From NCBI GenBank assembly GCA_009733775.1, contig WOGZ01000006.1, forward strand, positions 124,001 to 188,000: DNA of 64,000 bases. Reading direction: 5' to 3'. The translations under genes and the position numbers were made by a program. The DNA is from Alectoria sarmentosa. Lineage: Eukaryota > Ascomycota > Lecanoromycetes > Lecanorales > Parmeliaceae. This document shows, piece after piece, positions 44,824 to 56,319 of the stretch. Below the pieces are notes generated by a model, which was not told the DNA's origin, searched no databases, and saw only the letters and a list, made by a program, of their open reading frames with translations. Numbering within the stretch: the stretch's first letter is position 1; every line of letters starts with the position of its first letter.

Positions 44824-46661
44824 ATGTCGGACTCAAGCGTTGACCTCTCTGAGAAGAATGAGACGTCCACTATGCCTCCATTGTCCAGGGTGTTGATTTC
44901 CAACCACGTGGCCGTCGAACAGACAGCCACTTCAGATGAGATAACAGGAATCCGTCACTGGATGGTGGCCACAGGCATTCGGTACATCCTCCCAGCCTCA
45001 TTTGTACTCCTCCACGGCATGATCTTCTCGTACGGCTTCTGGAGTTCCTACACAAAGGGGCATCTCACCCTTACCAGGCCCACTTCTGGAATTGTCTTGC
45101 CCACGGCAAATGCTGCTGCTTTGGTCCTCCACTTTGATCTCGCCGTTCTCATATTTCCGGTGTGCCAGACTCTGACCTCGATTCTAAAACGGACCTCTCT
45201 AAATGCTAGCATCCACTATGACACCAGCATCTTTTTTCATAAGATGGTAGGCTGGTACGTGGTTTTCTTTGGCTCGGTACATACAATCGGCCATTGTATC
45301 AATTTTGCCCTGCTAGCTGTTAAGAACGACATGGGCTTCAAGGGCTTTCTTGCCCTGAATTTCGGCACCATACCGGGCTGGTCTGGATACGTGATGTTCA
45401 TAATCCTTGGACTCATTGTCGTCACTTCACTCAAAAGATTTCGACTTGCAAACTTTGAACGATTCTATTACACCCATCACCTATTCATTATCTTCTTCGT
45501 CGTTTCATCTGTACACGGTCTCTGTTGCATTATCAAGGAAGACAAGAGCCTAAGCCGTGCCAGCATATGCAGCGTCAGAAACGGTCCCATCTGGCAGTGG
45601 TGGATGTACGGGGGATTTGGCTACCTGCTGGCGGAAAGAATTAAAAAAGAAGCCGTTGGGAGATACCGAACCTACATATCGAAGGTCATTCAGCACCCTT
45701 GTGACGTAGTTGAGATCCAGATCAAAAAGGAAAAGGCACGGATGAAGATTGGGCAGGTATGTAATCAATGTTCTTTGCCGATTCTTTTACTGACATTTAG
45801 CCAAGTACATTGATATCTGTTGTCCCGAAGTCTCTCTTTGGCAACACCGTCCCTTCATGCTTACCAGCGCCCCTGAGGAGGATTTCTTATCCGTCCATAT
45901 ACATTGCACTAGCGACTTCACCAAATCAGTAGCCGCCGCAGTCGGGTGCAAATTCGAGCGTCGAGAGGAAGCGAAAGATAATCTCACATCTCAGGTGATT
46001 GGTATCGATCAAAAAGCTGCCATACTGGACGTAGATCCTACAATCCGCAGGCCTTTGCCACGTGTGTTTATCGATGGACCCTTTGGTGGTGCATGGGACG
46101 ATATGTTTGATTACGAGATCGCAATCCTTATAGGAGCTGGGACAGGGATTATGCCATTTGCTTCAATCCTCAAGAGCATCTGGTACAGAATGAACTACCC
46201 CCATCAGAAGACCTTCCTCCGCAAAATCTATTTCTTCTGGGTTTGTCGTGACATTGACTCCTTTGAATGGTTCATGTCTTTGCTCACCGCAATCGAAGCG
46301 CAAGATATGGACAGCCACATTGAAATCCACACAGCAAGTCAGCTCTCCCACTACTAAGGGCACAGATGACTGACTCGACTAGTATCTCACTCGCAAGGCT
46401 CAGCCTCAGGCGAACTCGAAAGTAGTAAGCGATGCTACCCACGCAAAGCAGAGCGGTATCACAGGACTGCGGACACCGACAATGTTTGGTCGGCCCCACT
46501 GGGACAATATCTTCGAATCCGTCCGCAACCTACACTCTTCTCCAGAAAAGGCGGGGGTCTTTTTCTCTGGGCCTCCGCTAATGGGACGCCAAATCAGTAT
46601 CAGCTGCAACAAGTATTCTGAAGTTGACTTCAGATTTGTGTGGAGGAAGGGAAAGTTCTGA
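44824..46661 (+). CDS. NADPH oxidase (Nox/ferric-reductase superfamily)
   Basis: Three exons, 44824..45756, 45806..46333 and 46383..46661, give 579 aa. After a polar N-terminus of about 60 residues come six hydrophobic helices. Haem-ligating His pairs lie in FFHKMVGWYVVFFGSVHTIGH and THHLFIIFFVVSSVHG, spaced 12-13 residues as in Nox. The flavin site is HRPFMLTSAP, followed by an NADPH site with IDGPFGGAWDDMFDYEIAILIGAGTGI in sequence. The third exon gives ITGLRTPTMFGRPHWDNIF, matching Nox proteins, and a basic end FRFVWRKGKF. Nox enzymes move electrons from NADPH across the membrane to make superoxide, which in fungi controls differentiation. No EF-hands are present, so it is not NoxC; NoxA versus NoxB is undecided. 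Intron 2 is GC-AG (donor GCAAGT at 46334). Confidence 0.92.
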
Positions 46662-47365
46662 GCCCCGTCGCTATTAAATGCCGCGGAATGGGAAGCAACG
46701 CAGGTGTCAGGGGATGAAGGTTGCTTTGCACGGGTTGAGAGCTTACGCGGCATCGTTGTGGAAGATATGTACTGTACCTGGCTTCAGCTTCAACGGATGC
46801 ATTAAGAATACGATCTAACTATTAAAAACATCAATTGTAGATATATGAACGGCCTGCTCGCCTGGTTTCTTGTTGCGAGGAAGGTCATTGCCTCGCTTGA
46901 ATGCCGAGCAGAGCCGGCTAATGACCCTGGAAAGGACCCCCCTGGTTCGACTCACTGTCGGTGGCAAGTGGTTATGAATCGGATGGGGTTCAGGGGCCGA
47001 CTTCCGAGTGTCTTTCGTGTATTTATTAGTCAGGAGCATGCCCGTCTGCATGCTGTTTCCTTACGGAGTACGGTCTTCAATGATCTTCAAAATAGATAAG
47101 CTAGTCCAAATGGAGCTTAGTCTGATTCAAACAGCAATTCTCGAGCCTCAAAATGCTCGGCCCTTATTCCGTGCCAAGAATATAGGGCTGAAACTTTTGC
47201 ATGCAGCATTCTTTCTTTCAATACGGTTATATGTTCCTTCATCCTGCGCGTCCAGGACATCGTCTTCTCGTACCAATTCTTCACCTTACGCTCACACATT
47301 ACTAAGTTTGCGGCTATGTGGTGACACGGCATACAGGGACTCGTTGAGACGAAAGAAAGAGCAAC
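46662..47365. other. Intergenic region between nox and CFT2
   Basis: About 700 bp. The frames present have no family features; they are likely nox 3' UTR and CFT2 promoter. Confidence 0.5.
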
Positions 47366-50300
47366 ATGTTTCAATTCACGCCCCTTTTGGGAGCTCAGTC
47401 CATTTCGCCAGCATCTCAGTCTTTGTTGGAATTGGATGGTGGAGTAAAGATTCTCATAGATGTTGGATGGGATGGAAATTTCGATGTCGCGAAGCTGAAG
47501 GACCTAGAGAGGTAGGTCACTTGCAAGGGGATAGGATGTCTTGAAGCCAGCGCTCTGGTCTATGAGTGACGCAGTGTCAATGCTTGTATTCTATATACAC
47601 GAACAAAATCAATCAAGCTCTTCACGCTCAGTGCCTGCGCTTCAAAATCAATGCCCTGTACGTGCTGTTGACTAACAGCCTGTGGTATAGACATGTGTCT
47701 TCACTATCCATCATCCTCCTCACCCACGCAACCCCAGCTCATATAGCAGCCTTCGCTCATTGCTGCAAGCATCTACCAGCATTTACACAGATACCCATCT
47801 ACGCCACGTCACCCGTCATCTCTCTTGGTCGGACGCTTTTACAAGACATCTACTCTTCTACGCCTCTTGCCTCGACGATCATACCTCAAAACTCTCTCAG
47901 GGATAGCTCTTTCAACTACTCGTCATCGAGCATCGAAAGTTTCCCCCAGATCCTTCTGCAACCACCTACGCCCGAAGAGATCGCCTCCTACTTCGCCCTC
48001 ATCCATCCCCTCAAATACTCTCAACCCCACCAGCCTCTTCCATCGCCTTTCTCACCACCTTTGAACGACTTGACCATTACCGCTTACAATGCAGGACACA
48101 CGCTGGGCGGTACAATATGGAGCATACGGCATGGCATGGAATCGATCGTCTACGCGGTGGATTGGAATCAAGCTCGAGAGAACGTGCTCGCTGGTGCTGC
48201 ATGGCTGGGAGGATCTGGTGGCGGAGGTGCCGAGGTGATTGCAGAGCTTCACAAGCCTACAGCTATGATATGCAGTGCGAGAGGAGCGGAGAAGAATGCT
48301 ATTGCAGGTGGTCGCAAAAAGCGAGATGACTTGCTTCTAGACTTGATACGGACCACTCTTGCAAAGGGAGGGACTGTTCTGATTCCCACCGATACCAGTG
48401 CAAGAGTGCTGGAGTTGGCCTATATTATAGAACAAGCATGGCGGAAGGAGTATCCGGACCCGGCGACCGACAGCCCGTTTAAAAAGGCAAAGCTTTACCT
48501 GGCAAGTAGGAATGTCGGCGCGACGATGAGATACGCGCGAAGTATGCTTGAGTGGATGGACGAGGGGGTTGCCCGGGAGCTTGAAAAGGAGCCCAGCAAC
48601 AGTAGCAATCGACAGCATAAACGAAACACGAGCAAGCAAACGCCGAATCAGGACCCTGCAGGCCAGTCATCAGGCAAATCGAGTACTCCTTTCGATTTCA
48701 AGTATTTGAAACTTCTCGAGCACCGCAAGCGCATTGAGAAAATGATGTCGACCCAAGGCCCTAGAGTCATCCTCGCCAGTGATAGTTCGCTCGAATGGGG
48801 CTTCTCGAAAGAGATATTACAGCGTATTGCATCAGATCCCGCGAATCTAATCATTCTTACTGAAGACTATGGCCACGAGAGCGGCGATAGTGAGCTCAAG
48901 GATGGTCTTAGAAGAACACTATTGAAATGGTACCATGAGCGGAGAGCCGGTGTGGCCATGGACACCGGACAAGATGGCCAGAACATTGAATCAGTCTACG
49001 CAGGCGGCCAAAACCTCCACATCAAGGATGCTCTAAGCGTGCCTCTAGAAGGGAAGGAGTTATTGATCTACCAGCAGTATCTTGCATCGCAGAGGCAATC
49101 ACAAAACTTTTCACGTCTGAGCAATGGGACAGCTCTGGAGGCCTCGGCTGATGCCGTTGATGAGACATCATCCACAAGCTCCTCTTCCTCCGAAGAGTCG
49201 GATCCAGAGCGGCAAGGGAAAGCCCTCAACACCTCCGCCAAGACTGCGCGCTTCAACCGTAACAAAACGGAGCTGGGAAAGGAGGTAATAGGCGTGAACG
49301 TACTGCTGCGTCAGCCAGGCGTGTACGACTACGATGTACGTGGCAAGAAAGGAAGAGAGCAGATGTTCCCCTTCGTCAATAAGCGGCGGCGCGGTGATGA
49401 CTTCGGCGATTTGATCAGACCTGAAGATTACCTTCGGGCTGAGGAGCGGGATGAAATCGACGGCCAAGACATGCGAGACCACGGACCTCGAAAGCAGGAA
49501 GGTTTCGGCCAGAAGCGAAAATGGCAGGACTCGGGTTTACAGGGTGACAGCGGACGACAGGCCGATGGACCGATCAAAAGACGGCAACCAGCAATGCCTT
49601 CTGGTAATGAGACGCTGACCAATGGCACTATTGCCTCGATCGTCAACGGTCGCGGTGCATTCGAGGAAGAAGACTCGCTTGGCGAGTCGGAGGATGAACC
49701 AGACGAGCTTGCGGCCGGCCCTTCCAAGATCACGTTCAAGAGTCAATCCATTGAAACAAGCTTGAGAATTGCCTATGTTGACTTTGCAGGACTCCACGAC
49801 CAGCGAAGTTTATCCAACCTCATCCCTCTTATACAACCCAAAAAGCTCATACTCGTTTCCGGAAATGCCTCGGAGACAAGATACCTTGCGGAGGACAGCA
49901 GACAGAAGCTCAAGATTGAAGCAGTGGATGACAGCGGCAAGAGCGCCGACTTTATTTTTACACCTTCTAATGGTCAGACCATCGATGCGAGTGTAGATAC
50001 TAATGCCTGGACCGTCAAGCTTAGCGAAGCTCTTGTTCGTCGCCTCCACTGGCAGAATGTGAAAGGCCGAAGCGTTGTCACCCTGATGGGTCATCTGGCC
50101 GCCAGCACCATTGATGAACCAGTAGCAGACGCTAGCAGCAGGAAGAAGGTAAAGCTGCTCACGGACGTGGATTCGAAGCTCGATGGCATTGCAGCGGCAT
50201 CGGAGAAGGCACCTGAGCTGGCACCTACGCTAGATGTTCTACCTGCGAGCCTGGTGGCTGCTACGCGCTCTTTCGCTCAGCCCCTACACGTAGGCGACCT

Positions 50301-50538
50301 GCGACTGGCAGATATCCGAAAGATTCTGCAATCCACGGGTCACAGCGCAGAGTTCCGAGGCGAAGGAACGCTCCTGATTGATGGACTTGTTGCAGTGCGT
50401 AAGTCCGGCAGTGGAAAAGTAGAGGTCGAGGGAGGCGGTCTGAATCTACCAGAGCTGCGGACCCGGACTTTGGAGGGGTCTTTCTATGCAGTCAAGAGGA
50501 AGATTTACGACGGCCTAGCTGTTATTGCTGGAGGCTAA
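47366..50538 (+). CDS. CFT2: Cleavage and polyadenylation factor subunit Cft2 (CPSF100-like)
   Basis: Two exons, 47366..47511 and 47691..50538, give 997 aa. The start MFQFTPLLGAQS and LLELDGGVKILIDVGWD open a metallo-beta-lactamase fold. At the first metal motif it has LTHATPAHI instead of HxHxDH, the known inactivation that marks CPSF100/Cft2 versus the nuclease CPSF73. The beta-CASP region follows (YAVDWNQARENVLAGAAW, VLIPTDTSARVLELAY, VILASDSSLEWGFSKE). After a charged disordered insert (about 620-720) comes the C-terminal domain (IAYVDFAGLHDQRSLSN, PLHVGDLRLADIRKIL). It works in the 3'-end processing complex of pre-mRNA. The 179-bp intron has a TATAG acceptor restoring Arg. The plus-strand frame over the intron is not coding. 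Confidence 0.94.
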
Positions 50539-50688
50539 TGCAGCAACTGAAGCCTCACTGTTCTGCTATTCTGCTATTCGTGCTGATATTGCAGCCTTGC
50601 AAGAGGCGGTTACGGAAGTTGTTGGAATTGCATGGCGCTTTCACAGCGAATAGGGTTGCTTGATGTGTTGTAAGTAAAAGTGAGAAGG

Positions 50689-50723
50689 GTGAAGAGTGAA
50701 GAGTGAAGAGTGAAGAGTGAAGA
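50689..50723. repeat. 7-bp GTGAAGA tandem repeat
   Basis: About five near-perfect GTGAAGA units in the 3' flank of CFT2. Confidence 0.8.
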
Positions 50724-50782
50724 AGAAAGGGTCAGAGCATGATCTCAAGCGCTTCATCTACGCCTAATTTTGGGTTACGTGT

Positions 50783-50806
50783 CCGTCTCCGTCTCCGTCT
50801 CCGTCT
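50783..50806. repeat. 6-bp CCGTCT tandem repeat
   Basis: Four perfect CCGTCT units, about 60 bp after the GTGAAGA array. Confidence 0.8.
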
Positions 50807-51213
50807 GCCGAACCTTTCCACTATCTGAAGCGAACCGCCTGCCCATTTGGCCTCCATTGCTAAAAATGTGTTAACACCTCATGACCGCCTGTTTCATCAC
50901 GGGAGCTCACAAAGCCTTCCCACCCAATGGTGTACCAAACCATGAGTAAGAGGATTTGCTTGCTCATGTCCAGTCATTTGAAGCGCTGCATTTGCTCTGA
51001 CTCGTCGCCGCCGTGCTGTGGTATGTATATGTCTGTCTCCAGCGCATCTGCTCTTGTCCTCCAAAACATTCTCCGAGATCAGTCCACATTCAACGATCCA
51101 TCAGCCAAAAGTACATCCTTACGGTTCCGACCCCGCTTCTTGTACAACAGTACCTCATCCTGTTCACTTTTCTCCCTGACATCTCTCTTCAAACCCTCAT
51201 CATCACCATCAAC

Positions 51214-51946
51214 ATGCCCGAAGAAACCAGATACTTTACCTTGAACGGGAATGTGCCTAATGGCGGCGTTCCTCCAGGCAGAATGTTCGCTTCGGTAGCG
51301 GGCCTGCCATTTGGACCCAACCCTGGCCACCAACCCTTCAGCCCAGGACCCTTTGGCGGCGGATACGGTCCTCCACCTCCATATCACGGACCGCAAGAGA
51401 ATAGTAAGTCTTCCCCAACGTGTCAACAGTCCACGAATGCTGAGCTTTGATACAGGAAATGGCGGCGGATACCCACCTTACCATCCAACCTTGCATCCAG
51501 GGACCCCCCCTCCGGCACCACGAGCGCCCAGCGCACCGGCCTCTTATGGTTCAGGGTACGAACCACCAGGACAGTACATCGATGGCCACATGCTGCATGG
51601 AGATGGCTGGTCCTACATTACTCCCAGCGAACACACAACCATGCACTTCGTGGGTGACGGGACTCGACCCTGTGACGCTCCCAACGGCTATTACCCGCGC
51701 CACTTCAATTTCTCCAAGCACAAGGTACCCACCATGATGACGGTGAAGGACTTGATCAAGCGACTCGGAGCGCCTGCGGGAGAGCACAACGGCATTACGG
51801 AGATGGAGGAATTGGGAGACGATAGGTTCACGGCTGGGGTGACGATTACGCAGGGGAGTGAAGATGCGAAGAAGACGTTGGCGGAGATGGGGTGGACGCA
51901 GATGAAGAGTGAGGCTGGGCCGATTTGGATTGTTGTGAAGAGGTAG
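51214..51946 (+). CDS. Conserved fungal protein of unknown function, Pro/Gly-rich N-terminus
   Basis: Two exons, 51214..51403 and 51456..51946, give 226 aa; the 52-bp intron (GTAAGT, acceptor ACAG) rebuilds an Arg codon. The first half is Pro/Gly/Tyr-rich (FGGGYGPPPPYHGPQ, PGTPPPAPRAPSAPAS). The second half is a compact region with YITPSEHTTMHF, FNFSKHKVPTMMTVKDLIKR, a GITEMEELGDDRFTAGVTI segment and an end MGWTQMKSEAGPIWIVVKR. I recognise this C-terminal block as widespread in filamentous ascomycetes but know no function. The ATG at 51214 (MPEETRYFTLNG) fits; the frame upstream runs through non-ATG codons. Confidence 0.75.
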
Positions 51947-52689
51947 GGCGGGTGCAGGAGAAGGGTTGGAGATGGAGGTGGAAGTTGGGTTGGCAGGGTG
52001 TTGCTAATCGAGGGTACTTGCACTGGAGTCTCTGGCGTTTGATTTGAAAAGGGTGGGGGGAGGATTCGGTTGTGGAGTGGTGGTGCTGGCGTTGGTGGAG
52101 TTTGGCTGGCCCATTCCCTCCCTATGGGTCATGCATGGGTGTCTCTTAGTGATTCTCTACGACTAATGACTGCAATGGAAACATGTCGCTTTTTACTGGG
52201 AGAGAAAGAGTATGACAGGTGATGGATCGAGGGAATTTGAAATGGTCGAAATGCTGCTGATCCACTCGAACCAATCGGCTGAATTGTGAATAGGAGTTGT
52301 AGGGGAGATTGTGGCAGATGTATGTGGGGAATGTTTTGCATGATGCAGTCAAAGTCTTGTGCAGGAGATAAGAGCAGTATGGTACTTTAGAGTATCCGAC
52401 GGCAAATGCAGGAACTTTGCCTTATTCGCTGGGTATGATTAGGTAATGAGAAATATAAGTATTCGGAAGGACCTCCCGGAATGAGGCAAGAGCGCCAGAT
52501 GGGCTCTTGGCATCCAGGTAAGGTGAAATACTTAGTGTGGACAAGTTCTCCGAAAAGGTCGGGCCGCATGATGTTGATGCATAGGTACGGTAGTGGGAAA
52601 ATGGGAAATGGCTTGAAGGTACCTACGGTAGAGGCTCCACTCTTTCTCTTTCTCTCCGTCTCTCTCCGTCTCTCATTATTCACTATTCT

Positions 52690-52724
<35 letters not shown>

Positions 52725-53255
52725 GTGACGAGAAAGATGAGTACCCCACTCTTCCTTCCGTCCTTCCTTGAATCCTTTCCTTGGATCCTTCCTTGAATCC
52801 TTGCTTGCTTCCTTGCCCTGAATCCTTACCCCTCTTGCTTATCTCCACATCACACTCCTATCTTTACCAAAACCTACTTACTTAGCACTTACGACACCCT
52901 TACTTGACCTTACAGTATTACTTTATCTCAACCGACCTGACTCTACCTTCGGGATGAACGTTACGCTTTGCTTCAAAGGGCAGGCATATGCGTGAGCGGG
53001 GTCTTGAGTGCCATGGATATGTCGTGCTATGCATCCATCAGCCTGAACTACTCTCCTTCAAAGGCACCACTTGTTGACTTTTGCTTTGGTTCCGCTGCTT
53101 CCCTGCCGGTATCCTTATATATTGGTATACTTTCCACACTTTGCTTTACAACGAACCTTTTCCTTCAACTTGATATATATATATATATATTGTGCTTTCC
53201 CCTTCTACTTGCCATTTGCTCATCTGTAAAAAGCCCCTGTGAACACATTGCCATC
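51947..53255. other. Intergenic region with CT and CCTT repeats
   Basis: About 1.3 kb. It holds a CT microsatellite (about 52687-52722), CCTT-like repeats (about 52750-52815) and a TA run (about 53173-53191) near the promoter of the amine oxidase. No gene recognised. Confidence 0.6.
52687..52722. repeat. CT microsatellite
   Basis: About 16 CT units with one interruption, preceded by other CT-rich sequence from about 52641 and followed by TCCTT-type repeats to about 52815. Confidence 0.85.
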
Positions 53256-55507
53256 ATGTCTACAGATCAAGTATCATATGCCCCAATGGCTGCACCAGTG
53301 AAACAAAGTCCTGCCCATCCTATTTGCCCAATAACGGCTGCCGAGATCAGGCAGTCTGCACACCTAATCAGAAACCTTTATCCAGCCAAGACAGACTTCT
53401 CTTTCAAAGTCATCACGCTGGAGGAACCGGACAAAGCTGACTTGGTGCCCTACCTGGACGCTGAGCATAGCCGAGGCAGACTGCCACACATTGATAGAAA
53501 GACTTTTGTTTGCTACTATCTACGCAATACTGTGAGCTGAACCGGACATGCACATGTCTTGCATATGTCCATCTGACCACTGACCAACGCCACATCAGGA
53601 TAAATTTCACGAAGCCACAGTCAACCTTTCCCAACGGCGGGTAGAAAGCAATGTACGACTGGGCCCAAATGTCCATGGTCCTGGCGATTGGGAGGAGATC
53701 TTGCAGGTCGAGAAGATCGCATTGGAGGATGAAGGAGTAAAGGCGGAGATAGCCAAATTGGGTCTGCCAAAAGGAACAGCAGTCATCAGCGATCCTTGGA
53801 TTTACGGTATTTTCTCTTGGAAGATTGGAACGTTCGAGTGGCTCACTTTTCTAGGGTCCGACGGTATCAACGATGACCGTCGAATGTACCAATGCTTTCT
53901 GTACATGCGTGATCCAAACGACCCACCAAACATGGATTCGAATCATTATGCCTTCCCGCTTGCCATCTCTCCAGTCGTGGACTGTGTAGACCTCAAAGTC
54001 ATTCGCATTGACATGTGCCCTACAGGCGCCGACCATGCAACCAAAGAGGCGCAGGCTTCTTGGATACCGCCACCAAACGAGTACACCCCCGAGCATCAGA
54101 ATTTGAGGACCGACTTGAAGCCATTGAATGTGGTGCAGCCAGAGGGCGCCAGCTTCAAAGTTACGAAAGTTGGGGAGACTGGAGAGATCATTGAATGGCA
54201 GAAATGGTCGTTTCGAGTGGGCTTTAATCAGAGGGAGGGTATGGTGCTTTACGATGTAAGTTTCCTTCGACCTGTGAAGATTGAACAAATGCTCAATGTC
54301 GCAGGTGCGATATGCTGGCCGGAGTCTATTCTACCGCCTGGCACTCTCGGATATGAACATTCCTTATGGTGATCCGCGGGCACCATTCCATAAGAAAGCA
54401 GCCTTTGATCTCGGCGACGCCGGTGCGGGCGCCATGGCGAACAATCTGAAACTCGGCTGCGACTGCCTAGGCTCTATCCACTATCTGAGCGCTGTCTTGG
54501 CAACCGCCAAGGGAGAACCAATGCCCATGGAAAACGTAGTCTGCGTGCATGAGCAAGACGCCGGCATTGGTTGGAAACACACCAACTACAGAACGGGCAG
54601 AGCAGCAGTTGTTCGAAGCCGGGAGCTGGTCATCCAATCCATCATCACCGTCGCCAACTATGAATACATCATGGCCTTTATGTTCAATCAAGCAGGCGAG
54701 CTGACCTACGAGGTCAGAGCAACTGGCATCGTCAGCACTCAACCCATTGACGAAGGCGTCGAAGTCCCATGGGGAACAATCGTTCACCCCGGTGTCCTCG
54801 CCGTCCACCATCAGCACATCTTCTCGCTCCGCGTCGATCCAGCAATTGACGGCCACGCCAACCGCCTCGTCTACGACGAAATCCACCCCATGCCCGTCTG
54901 CGACTTCAACCCCCACGGTGTCGGTTACACAGTCTCGGAAACCACGGTCCAAGAGTCCGCCGGCCTAGACACCAATTATGACACCGCCCGCACCTTCAAA
55001 ATCCTAAACGAATCCTCCAGAAATCCCGTCAATGGCAAAGCAGTCGGCTATAAAATCCACGCCCCGGATTTCCAAAAAATGGTCGCGGATCCCGATTCCT
55101 TCCACCATAAACGAGCCGAGTTCGCTGACCATAACATCTACGTCACCAAGTACCACGACGGCGAACTCTATGCTGGCGGCAAATACACCAATCAGTCCCG
55201 CGGCGGTGCCGGTGTGCGCGCGTGGGCTAATCGTAAGGAGCCCATTGTGGATGAGGATATCGTGGTGTGGTTGCAATTTGGGCTGCAGCATGTTACGAGA
55301 ATTGAAGATTTCCCCGTTATGCCGTGCGAGATTATCAAGGTGCAATTGAAACCGGTGAATTTCTTTGATAAGAATCCCGCGCTCGATGTGCCGCCGAGCA
55401 ATCAGGAATTTAATCGCAGTACCTTGGTTACTGAACAGCATAAGCAGCCGACGGTCGAGGGCAGGGTTGGGGAGGAGGGAGTAGTGTGCTGCTCGAGTAA
55501 GCTGTGA
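53256..55507 (+). CDS. Copper amine oxidase, peroxisomal
   Basis: Five exons, 53256..53531, 53599..53806, 53855..54255 and 54305..55507 plus their three introns (four exons in total), give 695 aa. The Tyr that becomes topaquinone lies in VANYEYIMAF (consensus NYE/DY). Conserved neighbours are IHYLSAVLATAKGEP, VCVHEQDAGIGWKHTNYR and the copper His pair in VHHQHIFSLRVDP, with a third His near the C-terminus (FPVMPCEII region). The enzyme oxidises primary amines to aldehydes, releasing hydrogen peroxide and ammonia. It ends in SSKL, a classic peroxisomal PTS1, which suits hydrogen peroxide disposal by catalase. The 48-bp second intron (53807-53854) is in frame and has no stop, so naive calling would add 16 foreign residues (IFSWKIGTFEWLTFL region). 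Confidence 0.93.
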
Positions 55508-55645
55508 GGGGGACATGGGGGCTGATTGGGTGGAACGGGGTGGGTCGTTGGATTACCAAGTTCACGATTTTGGGTCTGATTCAACAAGGCAGGATGAAGG
55601 AAAATAATAGCAACTAGCAACGCGAGCTGGCCAACACAGTCTCAT

Positions 55646-56186
55646 TACGGCGGACGACGGCTACAACTAGGACAAACCCAAAAACCACCAAATTTTGAAA
55701 TTTTATCCCCTTGCCCCAATTTTTTTAAATCTTGGCTGTGCCCCACCTATCTGATTCAAAATGCCCCCGGATAATGCCCCCGGATAAGATTTTACATTCA
55801 GCCTTATAAGGCTGATTTACAATTTCGACAAATTCAAAAACCAAACGACAAAAAAATTTAATTTTCAAATTTCAAGTTTCAAATTTTTTTTCTCTTTCCG
55901 GAGCACTCCACCCCAAAGCATCTTACCCCGGGGTGCCTTTGCCCCAAAATACCCTTATTCCAGAATATCCTACCCTAAAATATCTTACCGCGAAGCATTT
56001 TACCGTCTTTAAAAAGCCCCTCAAAGAGTCCCTCGAAGAGTCCCTCGAAGAAGTCCTCGAAAAAGCCCCCCAAAAAGCCCCTGAAAAAGCGCCTCGAAGA
56101 GTATCGCAAAAGAAAAATTCGAAAATTTGAAAGAATTTGGTGATTTTTGGTTTTGTCCTATGTAGTTGTAGCCCTCGTCCGCCGTA
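55646..56186. mobile_element. MITE-like inverted-repeat element, 541 bp
   Basis: Both ends carry an imperfect inverted repeat of about 60 bp. The left end starts TACGGCGGACGACGGCTACA, and the complement of the right end starts TACGGCGGACGAGGGCTACA; similarity continues inward through GGACAAA and CACCAAATT, with a 4-nt indel. The element is flanked directly by CTCAT on both sides (55641-55645 and 56187-56191), a perfect 5-bp target duplication. The inside is AT-rich with degenerate tandem repeats and no transposase frame. It is a non-autonomous DNA transposon between the amine oxidase and MAM33 genes; the superfamily is not assigned. TA at both termini would also allow a TA duplication. Confidence 0.85.
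55985..56110. repeat. Degenerate tandem repeat inside the MITE-like element
   Basis: Repeats of about 12-15 bp of the type CCCTCGAAGAGT and CCCCTGAAAAAG. A second degenerate series (CTTACCC / CCCTAAAATATC type) covers about 55905-55985. Both belong to the interior of the 541-bp element. Confidence 0.6.
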
Positions 56187-56319
56187 CTCATGGCAAGATC
56201 AGCAGCACACGTTTGAAAGCACAGATTGGCGCTTCCTATAATTCGCTCAGAGTGGAAATGGCTCGACAAGGTACAAGACAGAAATGAACTCGCTACTGAA
56301 ACAACCCGCGAAGCTATAC

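Larger units (their letters stand above)
50539..51213. other. Intergenic region with two short tandem arrays
   Basis: About 675 bp with a GTGAAGA array (50689-50723) and a CCGTCT array (50783-50806); otherwise nothing recognised. Confidence 0.6.

Noticed and set aside
47008..47544. 178-codon plus-strand frame overlapping the start of CFT2
   Set aside because: CFT2 exon 1 (MFQFTPLLGAQS...) lies in a different frame and matches its family; this frame does not.
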